DNA of 64,000 nucleotides from an uncultured Candidatus Saccharibacteria bacterium (GCA_938036825.1 CALHWD010000020.1:1-64000), one strand, 5' to 3'. Shown: positions 42,314 to 51,424, counted from the first letter of the stretch. Notes: generated from the letters alone by a model not told the origin. Translations and numbers: made by a program.

Positions 42314-43162
42314 ATGACAAGTGATACGACACATACTCTCGGCAGTACACCACCCATGCCACGCCTTATCGACTCGCACTGCCACCTACACGATAGCGAG
42401 TTCTATGACGATGCAGCACGCGAGGCAGCCTATCAGCAGGTGGTTCAGGCTGGCATTGCTATGATCTGCGTCGGGACAGATGTGCATAGCTCGCGCCAGG
42501 CAGTGCAGTTTGCCCTGGCGCACGACCACTGCTATGCAGCGGTGGGTATTCATCCCCATGATGCTGAAGCAGCAGGTGAGGCAGGCATTGCCGCCATCCG
42601 CGAGCTTCTCGCTGAGCAGCCACTGCGGCAGGGTCGGCCCGTCATTGTGGGGGTAGGGGAGATTGGCCTGGATTATTTTTATGACAATAGCGCCCGCCCA
42701 GCGCAGCAGCAATGCCTCCGGGCGCAGTTGCAGCTCGCGGCGGAGTTCCAGCTGCCCGTTAGCTTCCACGTGCGCGACGAGAAGCAAGCTCATGGTGCAG
42801 TATGGCAGGACTTTTGGCCTATCTACGATGCCCAGCCAGTGCGCGGCGTTCTGCACAGCTTTACCGATACTCAGGCGCAGCTTGAGCAGGGCCGTGCTCG
42901 CGGCTTATTTATTGGCGTCAATGGCATCAGCACCTTCACAAAAGACAGTGCTCAGCAGCAGCTCTATACCGATCTCCCACTCGATGCCATACTGCTCGAG
43001 ACCGATGCCCCCTTCTTGACTCCGGTACCCTTCCGTGGTAGAATCAACCTACCGGCTTATGTGGAGGAGGTAGCCCGCGACCAAGCAGCTAAGAAAGGTT
43101 TGCCTATCGCGCGCGTCGCCACCACCACAACGGCAAATGTACAAAGGTTATTTCATATATGA
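42314..43162 (+). CDS. TatD-family metal-dependent hydrolase (DNase)
   Basis: TatD proteins are Mg-dependent 3'-5' nucleases or deaminase-like hydrolases. The 282-residue TIM-barrel protein has LIDSHCHLHD (HxH metal site), VGIHPHDAE, VGVGEIGLDYFYD (Glu ligand), LPVSFHVRDE, GVLHSFTDT and LLETDAPFLTPVPFRG (catalytic Asp). AAAGGAG lies upstream of ATG 42314, 15 bases after metG, the common metG-tatD arrangement. The next gene starts inside its stop (ATGA). Confidence 0.93.
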   Translation: MTSDTTHTLGSTPPMPRLIDSHCHLHDSEFYDDAAREAAYQQVVQAGIAMICVGTDVHSSRQAVQFALAHDHCYAAVGIHPHDAEAAGEAGIAAIRELLAEQPLRQGRPVIVGVGEIGLDYFYDNSARPAQQQCLRAQLQLAAEFQLPVSFHVRDEKQAHGAVWQDFWPIYDAQPVRGVLHSFTDTQAQLEQGRARGLFIGVNGISTFTKDSAQQQLYTDLPLDAILLETDAPFLTPVPFRGRINLPAYVEEVARDQAAKKGLPIARVATTTTANVQRLFHI

Positions 43163-43815
43163 GCGGTGAGAGTTTCTTTCCAATAGGTCACACAAAACAA
43201 GAGCCCGTCAGCCAGGGCAATTTTACGCAGGAGCAAAAACCACAACCAGGAGAGAACCGCTCGGGTATCAAGTCTTATGCTGAGCTTGTGGCGGAACGGC
43301 AAGCGAATAGAATTGCATCGGCATTAGCTGGTGTTTCTGCTGCTTTGAATGAACATAATGGCACGACAAAGGATGAAGACAAGGGTAAGACGGTATCCCC
43401 AGAAGCAATTTATCGTGAAAATATACTCTACACTGCACGGGTGACGACTCTAGTCTTGATGATGCGTGAACAAGAACTTGCTATGAATGGCAGCAATGAT
43501 GCACGCCAGCTTGAGGAGACCGAGGGGACGAATGGTGTCGTCAAGGCTTTGGCAACGCGAGCCTTTGTTGGTGGTGAAACTGATATAGACCCTGGACTTT
43601 GGGATAGGAAGATTGATGAAGAGGAAGGCAATAGGATTGGAGCTTCATCCTTGTATACAACTCAAGAATATCCAGCAAATGGGAACGGCGACAGTAGTAA
43701 TGTGATAGATCTATCACATTACGCAGCAAGACGAGCACATCGTAGTGCAGCTACGGCTACAGCTCCATCTCCATCTCCTCATAGCGGTTATTACTCTGGG
43801 AGGCGCGCTGCCTAG
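43159..43815 (+). CDS. Hypothetical, largely disordered protein
   Basis: A 218-residue hydrophilic protein, Gln/Glu/Asn-rich at the start, with one helical part (about 38-60, YAELVAERQANRIASALAGV, and 78-110, YRENILYTARVTTLVLMMRE) and an Ala/Ser/Pro tail ending SGYYSGRRAA. No signal or known motif. Translational coupling to tatD and to the next gene (1-base overlap of stop and GTG) places it in the metG-tatD operon. Function unknown. Confidence 0.65.
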   Translation: MSGESFFPIGHTKQEPVSQGNFTQEQKPQPGENRSGIKSYAELVAERQANRIASALAGVSAALNEHNGTTKDEDKGKTVSPEAIYRENILYTARVTTLVLMMREQELAMNGSNDARQLEETEGTNGVVKALATRAFVGGETDIDPGLWDRKIDEEEGNRIGASSLYTTQEYPANGNGDSSNVIDLSHYAARRAHRSAATATAPSPSPHSGYYSGRRAA

Positions 43816-44252
43816 TGAAAAAGCCAAGCTCGCTCCTTGGCAAGGCCTACGCGCTGCTGGCGGGCGATACTAGTGTTGGTAGGTCGAAAAAGCGGCCGTT
43901 TAAACGCTATACCGAGCGCGAGCTCATCACGCTGGAGAGCGAGATTGGAGCAGAACTATTTGGCCCGGTCGAGAAGGGGCGGCACCGCGAATTCTTTTGC
44001 CTCGACGAAAAAACCTGGATCTGGCACGAAGAGTGGACAGACGAGAAGCGTCACATCCAGACCAATACTATCCGCTACGAAATTAACGACCAAGGCATTC
44101 TCAAAGCACAAGAGGGTGCTCGCTACAGCTATCTGACTGGTGATGAACTCCGTAATTTCGTTATGGCGACGCGCCTCTATTATGAGCGGGTAGCGCGCGA
44201 GATTTACCGCGTTGACCCCAATACTGGCCAGCGTTTCGCCGATCCGGACTAG
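43815..44252 (+). CDS. Conserved-looking small hypothetical protein
   Basis: A 145-residue basic, soluble protein with GTG start overlapping the previous stop by one base. The middle has a beta-rich segment (FFCLDEKTWIWHEEWTDEKRHIQTNTIRYEI) followed by a helix (LTGDELRNFVMATRLYYERVAREIY). Its composition is well structured, unlike its neighbour. No family recognised. Likely the last gene of the metG operon. Confidence 0.68.
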   Translation: MKKPSSLLGKAYALLAGDTSVGRSKKRPFKRYTERELITLESEIGAELFGPVEKGRHREFFCLDEKTWIWHEEWTDEKRHIQTNTIRYEINDQGILKAQEGARYSYLTGDELRNFVMATRLYYERVAREIYRVDPNTGQRFADPD

Positions 44253-44257
44253 AGTGC

Positions 44258-44263
44258 TATACT
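44258..44263 (+). promoter_or_regulatory. Extended -10 box of the cysteine desulfurase gene
   Basis: TGC-TATACT, 7 bases before GTG 44271. This spacing decides for GTG over the in-frame ATG at 44283. Confidence 0.6.
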
Positions 44264-44270
44264 AATTGGA

Positions 44271-45434
44271 GTGAAACCAGAGATGATATATTGTGACCAC
44301 GCAGCGGCCACGCCGATGGATGACCGTGTTTTGGCGGCGATGCAGCCCTACTTTGCAGAGCAGTTTTTTAACCCGTCTAGTCCTTATGCGCCAGCAGTAG
44401 CGGTGCGGCAGGCCTATCGCCAGGCAAAGCACCGCCTTGCGGTGGCGCTGGGCGGCAAGCCAGATGAGATTATTATGACGGCTGGTGCAACAGAGTCAAT
44501 TAACCTCATGTTTGCTGGCGTACACGGCCATGTGGTAACGGCAAATATTGAGCACCACGCTGTGCTGGCTGCAGCGCATCAGCACGATGTGACAGTAGTA
44601 AAAGCGAATCCAAAGGGTGTGGTGACGCCCGAGGTGATTGCTGGGGCGATTCGCCCAGAGACAGTGCTGGTGAGTGTTGCTCTGGCCAATAATGAGCTGG
44701 GGACGATTCAGCCGTTGCGGGCAATTGCCGCAGTGGTAGCCCGTGAGCGCCAGCGACGACTCGAAGCGGGTGAATCAACGCCGCTCTACCTCCACAGTGA
44801 TGCCTCGCAGGGGGCAGGTCAGCTCGATATTAATGTGGCACGCCTTGGCGTGGATGCACTAACGCTTAATGCGGGCAAGATATACGGCCCTAAGCAAGTT
44901 GGTCTCTTATGGCTGGCCAGCCAGGTGCGGCTTGATCCACTCATTGTTGGTGGTGGGCAAGAGCGTGGCCTGCGCAGCGGGACGGAGAATGTGGCTGGCG
45001 CGGTCGGTTTTGCAACGGCGCTGGAGCTTGCCCAGGCACATCGCAAATCTGAGGCGCAGCGCCTTGAGCGGCTGCGTAATAGCCTGCAGCGTATCTTGTG
45101 CGAGCACATCCCTACGGCAGTTGTCTCGGGTGATGTGAAGCATCGCCTGGCGGGTCATCTACATATCTCGTTCCCTGGGGTGGATGCCGAGCGGCTCATT
45201 TTCTTGCTTGAGCGCGATGGGGTGCTCGTGGCAACTGGCAGCGCCTGTGCGGCCAATAAAGGGCTGCGCAGCCATGTCCTGACGGCGATTGGCCTGCCGC
45301 CAGAGGTAGCCGACGGAAGTCTACGCATTAGCCTGGGGCGGCTCTCGACCGAGGAGAATTGCCAGCGCGTGGCGCAGTGTATCATTGCAGCGGTGCAGCA
45401 CGAGCAAGAGCGGATGAAGGGGGCGCGGCGATGA
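44271..45434 (+). CDS. Cysteine desulfurase (NifS/IscS family)
   Basis: PLP enzyme that takes sulfur from cysteine as a persulfide. The 387-residue protein shows MIYCDHAAATPMD, TAGATESINLM, the PLP-stacking His in ANIEHHAV, LHSDASQGAGQLDI, the Schiff-base Lys203 in LNAGKIYGPKQVG and catalytic Cys326 in VATGSACAANKG, then LRISLGRLSTEE. The usual SxHK around the lysine is NAGK here. No IscU-type scaffold gene is near, while MnmA is two genes downstream in the same operon, so sulfur delivery to tRNA thiolation is the probable role. Confidence 0.93.
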   Translation: MKPEMIYCDHAAATPMDDRVLAAMQPYFAEQFFNPSSPYAPAVAVRQAYRQAKHRLAVALGGKPDEIIMTAGATESINLMFAGVHGHVVTANIEHHAVLAAAHQHDVTVVKANPKGVVTPEVIAGAIRPETVLVSVALANNELGTIQPLRAIAAVVARERQRRLEAGESTPLYLHSDASQGAGQLDINVARLGVDALTLNAGKIYGPKQVGLLWLASQVRLDPLIVGGGQERGLRSGTENVAGAVGFATALELAQAHRKSEAQRLERLRNSLQRILCEHIPTAVVSGDVKHRLAGHLHISFPGVDAERLIFLLERDGVLVATGSACAANKGLRSHVLTAIGLPPEVADGSLRISLGRLSTEENCQRVAQCIIAAVQHEQERMKGARR

Positions 45435-46036
45435 AATTATTACGCTGGCTTGCCGGGATATTTATCGCCCTGATGCTCCTGGTTTGGCTTGGTGGGCGCT
45501 GGCTGACGCGCGACGACCTTGCCACCTGCCAAGCAGCCCCGAGCAGTGCTGAGCAGTGCCAGGCTGCTGATGCTATTGTGGCAGTGAGTGGTGGCGACAC
45601 TCAGGCCCGCACCGCCGAAGCGATTCGCCTCTACCAAAATGGCTGGGCGCGCTTTATTGTCTTCTCGGGTGCTGCCGCCGATAAGACTGGCCCCAGCAAT
45701 GCTGAGGCAATGCGCCGCCAAGCTGTGGCGGCCGGTGTGCCCGACCGTGCCATTCTCACTGAGGAACTAAGCGAAACTACTCGCCAAAATGCCAAAAAAA
45801 CGGGCCAGCTCCTCCGCCAAAAGAATATCGACTCTATCATCCTCGTCACCAGTGCCTACCACTCGCGCCGCGTTGCACTGGAGTTTGGCCAGTATGTGCC
45901 GCATATCGCCATGCGCAGCCACCCTGTCGCTACCGACAAACAATGGTCAGACACCTGGTGGCTCACGCCAAGTGGCTGGCAACTGACGATCGAGGAGCTG
46001 GTGAAGATTGGCTGGTTTAAGGCGGTGCAATCATGA
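45431..46036 (+). CDS. YdcF/SanA-like DUF218 membrane-anchored protein
   Basis: A 201-residue protein starting with one membrane helix (about 4-22, LRWLAGIFIALMLLVWLGG) and then the DUF218 Rossmann-like domain: ADAIVAVSGGDTQARTAEAIRLYQ, FIVFSGAA, SNAEAMRRQAVAAGV, TRQNAKKTGQLL and ILVTSAYHSRRVALEF. Related proteins (ElyC, SanA) affect wall-precursor lipid carrier use. The ATG overlaps the desulfurase stop and its own stop overlaps mnmA, so it is coupled to both. Its place between two sulfur-relay genes is likely incidental. Confidence 0.87.
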   Translation: MKLLRWLAGIFIALMLLVWLGGRWLTRDDLATCQAAPSSAEQCQAADAIVAVSGGDTQARTAEAIRLYQNGWARFIVFSGAAADKTGPSNAEAMRRQAVAAGVPDRAILTEELSETTRQNAKKTGQLLRQKNIDSIILVTSAYHSRRVALEFGQYVPHIAMRSHPVATDKQWSDTWWLTPSGWQLTIEELVKIGWFKAVQS

Positions 46037-47151
46037 CACAGCGTGTCTTTGTCGGGATGAGTGGCGGGGTGGATAGCAGCCTCACCGCAGCGCTGCTGGT
46101 TGAGCAGGGCTACGACGTGACCGGTGTGTATATGAAAAACTGGAGCCAAGACCTGCCTGGCATGCAGTGCCCCTGGGCGGAGGACTTAGCTGACGCCAAG
46201 CGAGTGGCGGTGCAGCTGGGTATTGACTTTATCGTTTTTGATTTTGAGAACGACTACAAACACAAGGTAGTAGATTACATGCTCGCCGAGTATCAAGCGG
46301 GGCGCACACCCAACCCCGATATCATGTGCAATCAAGAGATTAAGTTTCGGCTTTTTCTCGATACAGCGCGCGAGCGTGGGGCTGACCTCATTGCTACGGG
46401 CCATTATGCGCAGACCGGTGGTGTATGTGCAGAGGATGATAACGCGGCGACTAGTCAAGAACACTCATTCCAGCCTGACCACCTCTACCGCGCGACCGAC
46501 GCAGCCAAAGACCAGACCTACTTCCTCTACCGTGTGACAAGTGATGCACTCCAGCACACGCTTTTTCCACTTGGTGGCTATACCAAGCAGCAGGTGCGGC
46601 ACATGGCCAGTGAGCGCGGCCTCTGGACAGCGCGCAAGCAGGAGTCAATGGGAGTGTGCTTTGTTGGTAATGTCGGCATGCGAGACTTCCTCAGCCAATA
46701 TATATCCACTCGCCCGGGCGATATTATCGACAAGCAAACAGGGGCTGTGCTAGGCCAGCACGATGGTGCGATCTTTTACACCCTGGGCCAGCGCCATGGA
46801 CTGGATGTTGGCGGCGGCTTACCCTATTACGTTGTCGGTAAAAATATGGCAGCAAATGTAGTATACGTGAGTCGCAATATGAATGATGAAGCAATGTGGC
46901 GTCATGATGTGTTGGTGGGCGATTTGCACTGGATTCATGGCGCACCAGCGGCGAGCGACCAGCTGACCGTCCGTCTGCGCCATCGTGGCCAGCTGAGGCC
47001 ATGCACGTTGCAGTATGACCCAGCTCAGGCCCAAGCCACCCTCCACCTCAGTGACCCTGAGCGGGCCGTGGCAGCTGGCCAGTCAGCCGTGATCTACCGC
47101 GGGACAGAGTGTCTTGGCGGAGGGATTGTCGTCGATTCCGTGGCTTTATAG
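46033..47151 (+). CDS. mnmA: tRNA 2-thiouridylase MnmA
   Basis: Makes 2-thiouridine at position 34 of tRNA Lys, Glu and Gln using ATP and persulfide sulfur. The 372-residue protein shows the PP-loop VFVGMSGGVDSSLTAALL, VYMKNWSQD, the catalytic pair Cys99 (NPDIMCNQEIKF) and Cys209 (QESMGVCFVGN), ATGHYAQ, KDQTYFLYRV and the C-terminal beta-barrel with TLGQRHGLDVGGGLPYYVV. Normal length. ATGA overlap with the upstream gene; the cysteine desulfurase at the operon start is its probable sulfur donor. Confidence 0.95.
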   Translation: MTQRVFVGMSGGVDSSLTAALLVEQGYDVTGVYMKNWSQDLPGMQCPWAEDLADAKRVAVQLGIDFIVFDFENDYKHKVVDYMLAEYQAGRTPNPDIMCNQEIKFRLFLDTARERGADLIATGHYAQTGGVCAEDDNAATSQEHSFQPDHLYRATDAAKDQTYFLYRVTSDALQHTLFPLGGYTKQQVRHMASERGLWTARKQESMGVCFVGNVGMRDFLSQYISTRPGDIIDKQTGAVLGQHDGAIFYTLGQRHGLDVGGGLPYYVVGKNMAANVVYVSRNMNDEAMWRHDVLVGDLHWIHGAPAASDQLTVRLRHRGQLRPCTLQYDPAQAQATLHLSDPERAVAAGQSAVIYRGTECLGGGIVVDSVAL

Positions 47152-47262
47152 CTGCTTTATTACCTCAGCAATGAGTGCAAACAGAGAGGCTATTCTGCAA
47201 GGCATGTATTTTCCCTTTAAGTATCAGGAAATATGTTGCACGATCATTCAGAAGTAACTCTG

Positions 47263-47292
47263 TTGACAACCCAAACAGCAGTTTCGTATACT
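47263..47292 (+). promoter_or_regulatory. Sigma70-type promoter of the surface protein gene
   Basis: TTGACA (47263-47268) and TATACT (47287-47292) with an 18-base spacer, followed by a 32-base leader containing AGGGGG. This is the clearest -35/-10 pair in the window, which suggests strong expression. Confidence 0.75.
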
Positions 47293-47324
47293 GACACTTA
47301 TAGACAACCATAAGGGGGATTATT

Positions 47325-48437
47325 ATGAGGGTAAAACACACTCACTCTCGGATGAGAGTTATTGCTGCCGCGGCAGTCGTCGTTGGTAGCATTGGGCTTG
47401 TGGGGCCGCAGCTTGTGGCGCATCAGGCGTATGCTGATGCTGACACTACCGCACCAGTCTTTACGCCAGCCAAGCCAGAGAAGCTCGTGGCGCGAGCGGG
47501 TCGCTCAATTGCCGATGCTGTGCGTACTGTGGCAGCGAATGATGGGGCGGACGGAACAGGTGTTAATAGCGATGGCGTGGTTATCGACGCAAAAAACCTT
47601 GACCTTGCAAACCCAAAACCAGGCACATATACAATCACTTACCGCGCGGTCGATAATGCCAACAATAAAGCAGAGGTAACACGCGAGGTAGAGATCACAA
47701 CTACTGAAAAGCTCGAAGCGAAGCTAGCTGAGCCGATGGTGCTGGATGGCTACAGCCCACACACCAGGGCGGAGGCAACATCCAAACAGGTTATTGCCCG
47801 TGCTGTGGTGGCTGATGAGACATCTCCTCAGGCTGTGATCGACAAAGCATTGCAAGAGCTTCAGCAAGCAATCGATGACCTCCGCGTCGACCACACCGAC
47901 TACGACAAAGCCAAGCAAGAGCTTGCTGCTGCGCCAGCCTACGTCGCAGCAGACAAGGATGTTGCTGCAGCAGTGGCTGAGGCAGATCGCCTGGCAAATC
48001 TCAAAGCAACCACAACGCCAGAACTTGCCAAAGCAACGAAGGCGCTCACCACTGCTATAGCCACAGCCATCCAGGAAGATCAAGCACGCCAAAAGACAGC
48101 CGCGCAAGCCGTTGATGCATTCGAAACTAAGCCGGATCCTGCATTGCTTGCAACAACCCAAGCAGTGGTCGATACTGTCAAAGATAATGCAGTCAAGGCG
48201 GCACTGCAGCGGCGGGTTGACGCAATCCGCACTGCGCTGCGACCACAACAACCACCGCAAGCTGCCGCCGCACCAAAGACGGTAGCTCACACGCCCAAGC
48301 AGACGCACTCTGTAGCAGCTGCGCTTGCCGACACGGGTGCCAACCTCTGGCTCCTCGGCGGGGCAGGGACTGCTCTCATTGGTGGGGCAATTGGCCTGTG
48401 GCGTCATCGCAACAAGCTTTTTAAGCGTGAGAAATAA
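47325..48437 (+). CDS. Secreted surface protein with LADTG sorting-type signal
   Basis: A 370-residue exported protein: signal peptide (1-39, ending HQAYA-DAD), an Ig-like domain (about 45-128, KPGTYTITYRAVDNANNKAEV), two FIVAR-like helical repeats rich in Ala (about 130-245), an Ala/Pro/Gln linker, and a C-terminal LADTG followed by a hydrophobic helix and RHRNKLFKREK tail. This is the layout of a sortase substrate, with the LAxTG variant used by some actinobacterial class E sortases. No sortase gene is in the window. It likely sits on the wall and could mediate adhesion. Own strong promoter and terminator. Confidence 0.83.
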   Translation: MRVKHTHSRMRVIAAAAVVVGSIGLVGPQLVAHQAYADADTTAPVFTPAKPEKLVARAGRSIADAVRTVAANDGADGTGVNSDGVVIDAKNLDLANPKPGTYTITYRAVDNANNKAEVTREVEITTTEKLEAKLAEPMVLDGYSPHTRAEATSKQVIARAVVADETSPQAVIDKALQELQQAIDDLRVDHTDYDKAKQELAAAPAYVAADKDVAAAVAEADRLANLKATTTPELAKATKALTTAIATAIQEDQARQKTAAQAVDAFETKPDPALLATTQAVVDTVKDNAVKAALQRRVDAIRTALRPQQPPQAAAAPKTVAHTPKQTHSVAAALADTGANLWLLGGAGTALIGGAIGLWRHRNKLFKREK

Positions 48438-48449
48438 GTACGATCGCGC

Positions 48450-48479
48450 AAAAATCGGCTCTTGAATGAGTCGATTTTT
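48450..48479 (+). terminator. Intrinsic terminator of the surface protein gene
   Basis: AAAATCGGCTC and GAGTCGATTTT form an 11-bp stem (one G-T) with a short loop, ending in five T's. Confidence 0.8.
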
Positions 48480-48569
48480 GTATAGTAGTGTTTCAAGTGG
48501 CAGTACACTTCGTTATGAAGAGCTTTTATAATCACACCACCAAAGATGCACGGGGCAGTGTGTCCGTGC

Positions 48570-48575
48570 TATAAT
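48570..48575 (+). promoter_or_regulatory. Extended -10 box of alaS
   Basis: TGC-TATAAT, 7 bases before the ATG at 48583. Confidence 0.7.
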
Positions 48576-48582
48576 ACCCCCT

Positions 48583-50472
48583 ATGAATGCTCAAGATATC
48601 CGCAACAAATACCTCGAATTTTATGCCAAGCAGCAGCACGCCATTATTAAGCGGGCCCCGCTCATCCTAACCGACGACCCGACGACACTCTTTACCGGTG
48701 CGGGCATGCAGCCGATGATCCCATACCTGCTGGGTGAGACACACCCGCGGGGCAAGCGCATTGCCGACTCGCAGACGTGCTTGCGTGCTCAAGACATTGA
48801 CGATATTGGCGACAACCGCCACACTACCTTCTTTGAGATGCTCGGTAACTGGAGCCTGGGCGACTACTTTAAGAAAGAGCAAATTACCTGGATGTGGACG
48901 TTTCTCACCGAGGAAGTAGGGCTCGACCCGAATCGCCTGTATGTAACATGTTTCATTGGTGCGCCCGAGTACAATATTGTCAAAGACACCGAAGCAGCCG
49001 AGCTGTGGCGGCAGAAATTTGCCGAAAAGGGGATCGAAGCGAAAAGTGCTGACATCGGCAGCGAAGAGCGCGGCGCAGCCCGTGGCATCCAGCCAGGTGA
49101 GCGCATCTTCTACTATGACGGCAGCAAAAACTGGTGGAGTCGCAACGGCGGACCCGAGACGACACCAGTCGGTGACCCATGCGGGCCCGATAGCGAGATG
49201 TTTTATGAGTTTGATTTCATTGAGCACGACCCGAAGTTTGGTGAGCACTGCCATCCTAACTGCGACTGCGGACGCTTTATGGAGATCGGCAACAACGTCT
49301 TTATGGCATACAAGAAGGTAGCCGAGGGACAGTTTGTTCCACTAGATAAGCCGAATATCGACCACGGCTCTGGCCTGGAGCGCATTGCGGCTGCGGCTAA
49401 TAACGACCCCGATGTCTTTAAGATTAGCCTGATGTGGCCTATTATCAGCAAGCTTGAGCAGCTTAGTGGCAAGAGCTACACCTCGCATACCGAGAGTATG
49501 CGGGTGATTGCTGACCACCTGCGAGCGGCCACCTTCATGGCGGTCGATGGCTGCGTCCCAAGCAACAAGGAGCAGGGCTATGTGATGCGCCGCCTCTTGC
49601 GACGGGCTATCCGCTACAGCTTCGACCTTGGCATCGAGCAGAACTTTCTTGAAGCAGTGGTGCCGGTGATTGCCGACCTATACGAGGCAGACTTCCCAGA
49701 GGTCAAAGCAGCGCGCGAACAGATTATCGCCGTGCTCGCCAAGGAAGAAAAAGCCTTCCGGCAGACGCTCCGTAAGGGGCTCAAACAGATGCAGCAGTAT
49801 GTCGCAGATGGCCTGACTGGTGCGGAGTTATTTACGCTATATGATACCTTTGGCTTCCCGGTAGAGCTCAGTACAGAGGAGGCATACAAGCAGGGGATTT
49901 CGCTCTCTGAGGACTGGCGAGCAGAATTTGACGCCAAAATGGCCGAGCAGCGCCAGCGCTCCAAGACGGCGCGTAAAGGGCAATTTAGCGGCGGGCTGGA
50001 AGGTCACGACCCAATTCATCTTAAGTATCACACGGCAACGCACCTGCTCGGGGCAGCGCTGCGCACGGTATTGAAAGCACCAGATCTGCAGCAGCATGGC
50101 AGCAATATCACCGCTCAACGCCTGCGCTTCGACTTCAATCACGACAAGCTCACCCCGGAGGAGAAGCAAGCAGTGGAAGATCAAGTCAATGCCTGGATCG
50201 AGGCAGACTTGCCTGTGAGCTTTGCCGTATACCCAACCGATGAAGCACTAAAGCTCGGTGCAATCGGTGCCTTTGGCGAACGCTACGGCGATACCGTCAA
50301 GGTCTATTCCATCGGCGAAGGTGATCAGCGCGTGAGCTTCGAAGTGTGCGGGGGCCCGCACGTCGAGCACACCGGCATCTTGGCCGAAGATGGCATGCGC
50401 TTCAAGATTACCAAGGAAGAGTCAAGTTCAGCTGGTATCCGTCGGATCAAAGCGGTGTTGCGTGAGCGTTAG
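48583..50472 (+). CDS. alaS: Alanyl-tRNA synthetase, shortened form
   Basis: Charges tRNA-Ala. The 629-residue class II enzyme keeps the catalytic core (1-440: YLEFYAKQQHAIIKRAPLI; TTFFEMLGNWSLGDYFK; PCGPDSEMFYEFD; GLERIAAAAN) and the editing domain (HTATHLLGAALR with the HxxxH metal site, and CGGPHVEHTGIL). The C-Ala dimerisation domain is missing, and so is most of the beta-barrel insert between core and editing domain: the editing site follows the core after about 40 residues. Usual bacterial length is near 870. Whether it functions as a monomer is unknown. Leaderless promoter, strong terminator. Confidence 0.94.
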   Translation: MNAQDIRNKYLEFYAKQQHAIIKRAPLILTDDPTTLFTGAGMQPMIPYLLGETHPRGKRIADSQTCLRAQDIDDIGDNRHTTFFEMLGNWSLGDYFKKEQITWMWTFLTEEVGLDPNRLYVTCFIGAPEYNIVKDTEAAELWRQKFAEKGIEAKSADIGSEERGAARGIQPGERIFYYDGSKNWWSRNGGPETTPVGDPCGPDSEMFYEFDFIEHDPKFGEHCHPNCDCGRFMEIGNNVFMAYKKVAEGQFVPLDKPNIDHGSGLERIAAAANNDPDVFKISLMWPIISKLEQLSGKSYTSHTESMRVIADHLRAATFMAVDGCVPSNKEQGYVMRRLLRRAIRYSFDLGIEQNFLEAVVPVIADLYEADFPEVKAAREQIIAVLAKEEKAFRQTLRKGLKQMQQYVADGLTGAELFTLYDTFGFPVELSTEEAYKQGISLSEDWRAEFDAKMAEQRQRSKTARKGQFSGGLEGHDPIHLKYHTATHLLGAALRTVLKAPDLQQHGSNITAQRLRFDFNHDKLTPEEKQAVEDQVNAWIEADLPVSFAVYPTDEALKLGAIGAFGERYGDTVKVYSIGEGDQRVSFEVCGGPHVEHTGILAEDGMRFKITKEESSSAGIRRIKAVLRER

Positions 50473-50494
50473 CAGATAACCAGAAATAAACATC

Positions 50495-50525
50495 ACAACA
50501 CCAGCAATATATGTGCTGGTGTTGT
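50495..50525. terminator. Bidirectional terminator with 12-bp stem
   Basis: ACAACACCAGCA (50495-50506) and TGCTGGTGTTGT (50514-50525) are perfectly complementary with a 7-base loop. It serves alaS and the convergent gene. Confidence 0.75.
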
Positions 50526-50578
50526 ATTGTTGGCATTAATAATACCTACAAGGGCACAGAAGAGAGAGAGGGTACGCC

Positions 50579-51424
50579 CTACTGGAGAGCACAGCGCTCA
50601 GCAATCATATCCTCTGTTAGCTGGGCGATAGTGTTGCTTAGCCCTGCGACGTCTGGCTCAACATATGTACGGCGACGCTGCGAGGTTGTTTCGTTATGAT
50701 CATAAAAGCAGGCAAGTGTGGTATATTCTAAGTCGTCACTGGTAATACGGCAAGTCACTGGTGCGTCGAGCTCATCACAGCTGTAGGGTATTTTTAGATT
50801 TGCTGTAATGCCCATAGCAAGCTGACCAAGCCGACGTATTGTCAGTGCAAGACGCACACCAGACCACTGTTCACCTTTGAGGATAATATCGTTATAGCAG
50901 TAGGTCACATCACGGCGAACTTGCTCAGGATTAACCGTAGGGAGGACCGCTTCGTCAAGAAGAGTCTGGAGGTCGGCAGCAGTCGTGCCGCGGTTGGTTG
51001 CATACCATCTAAATAACTCCGAATCATGGTCAAGCGGGCGCGAGCGGTCGAGTAAGCGTGCCACGTGGTTGTGAGTGATAGGCATCTTGTGGCTGGGGTC
51101 GGTCCGGCTATACCAGCAGTGCCGATCATCCGCCAGTGTTAGTGCAAAAGAATGATGCTTATCGGGGTCGGCAAAGGCGAGCTGGCCAGTGGTTAGGCCA
51201 GTGGCATCAGCTGTGAGGTCAACGGCCAATGTACCACCTTCGTTATATCGCCCAAAGGGAGCTTGGTAAGCTATCGTTGTTTCGTCGGGCGTGGCATGGT
51301 GTGCCTCGAGCGCCGTAACCGTTTCGTACAGGTGGCGGCCAAGCAGAGTAAGCTCGGTCGGCTCGTAGTTCTCAAGCGGAAAGATTCCGATAGGCACGGC
51401 ATCGACTGGCTCGCGATTGGTCAT
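50579..51424 (-). CDS. Hypothetical soluble protein
   Basis: A 281-residue protein without signal or membrane segment, His- and Asp-rich, seemingly in two beta-rich halves (about 45-105, TLAVDLTADATGLTTGQLAF; and 185-240, SGVRLALTIRRLGQLAMGIT). TGTACAAT lies 9 bases before the ATG at 51424. No recognised motif. It stands alone between alaS and the division/pilus-like operon, in opposite orientation. Confidence 0.7.
   Translation of the reverse strand: MTNREPVDAVPIGIFPLENYEPTELTLLGRHLYETVTALEAHHATPDETTIAYQAPFGRYNEGGTLAVDLTADATGLTTGQLAFADPDKHHSFALTLADDRHCWYSRTDPSHKMPITHNHVARLLDRSRPLDHDSELFRWYATNRGTTAADLQTLLDEAVLPTVNPEQVRRDVTYCYNDIILKGEQWSGVRLALTIRRLGQLAMGITANLKIPYSCDELDAPVTCRITSDDLEYTTLACFYDHNETTSQRRRTYVEPDVAGLSNTIAQLTEDMIAERCALQ

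Noticed and set aside
47724..48407. Cys-rich frame antisense to the surface protein
   Set aside because: Its Cys and Leu content comes from complementing GCA/CAA codons in the sense repeats.
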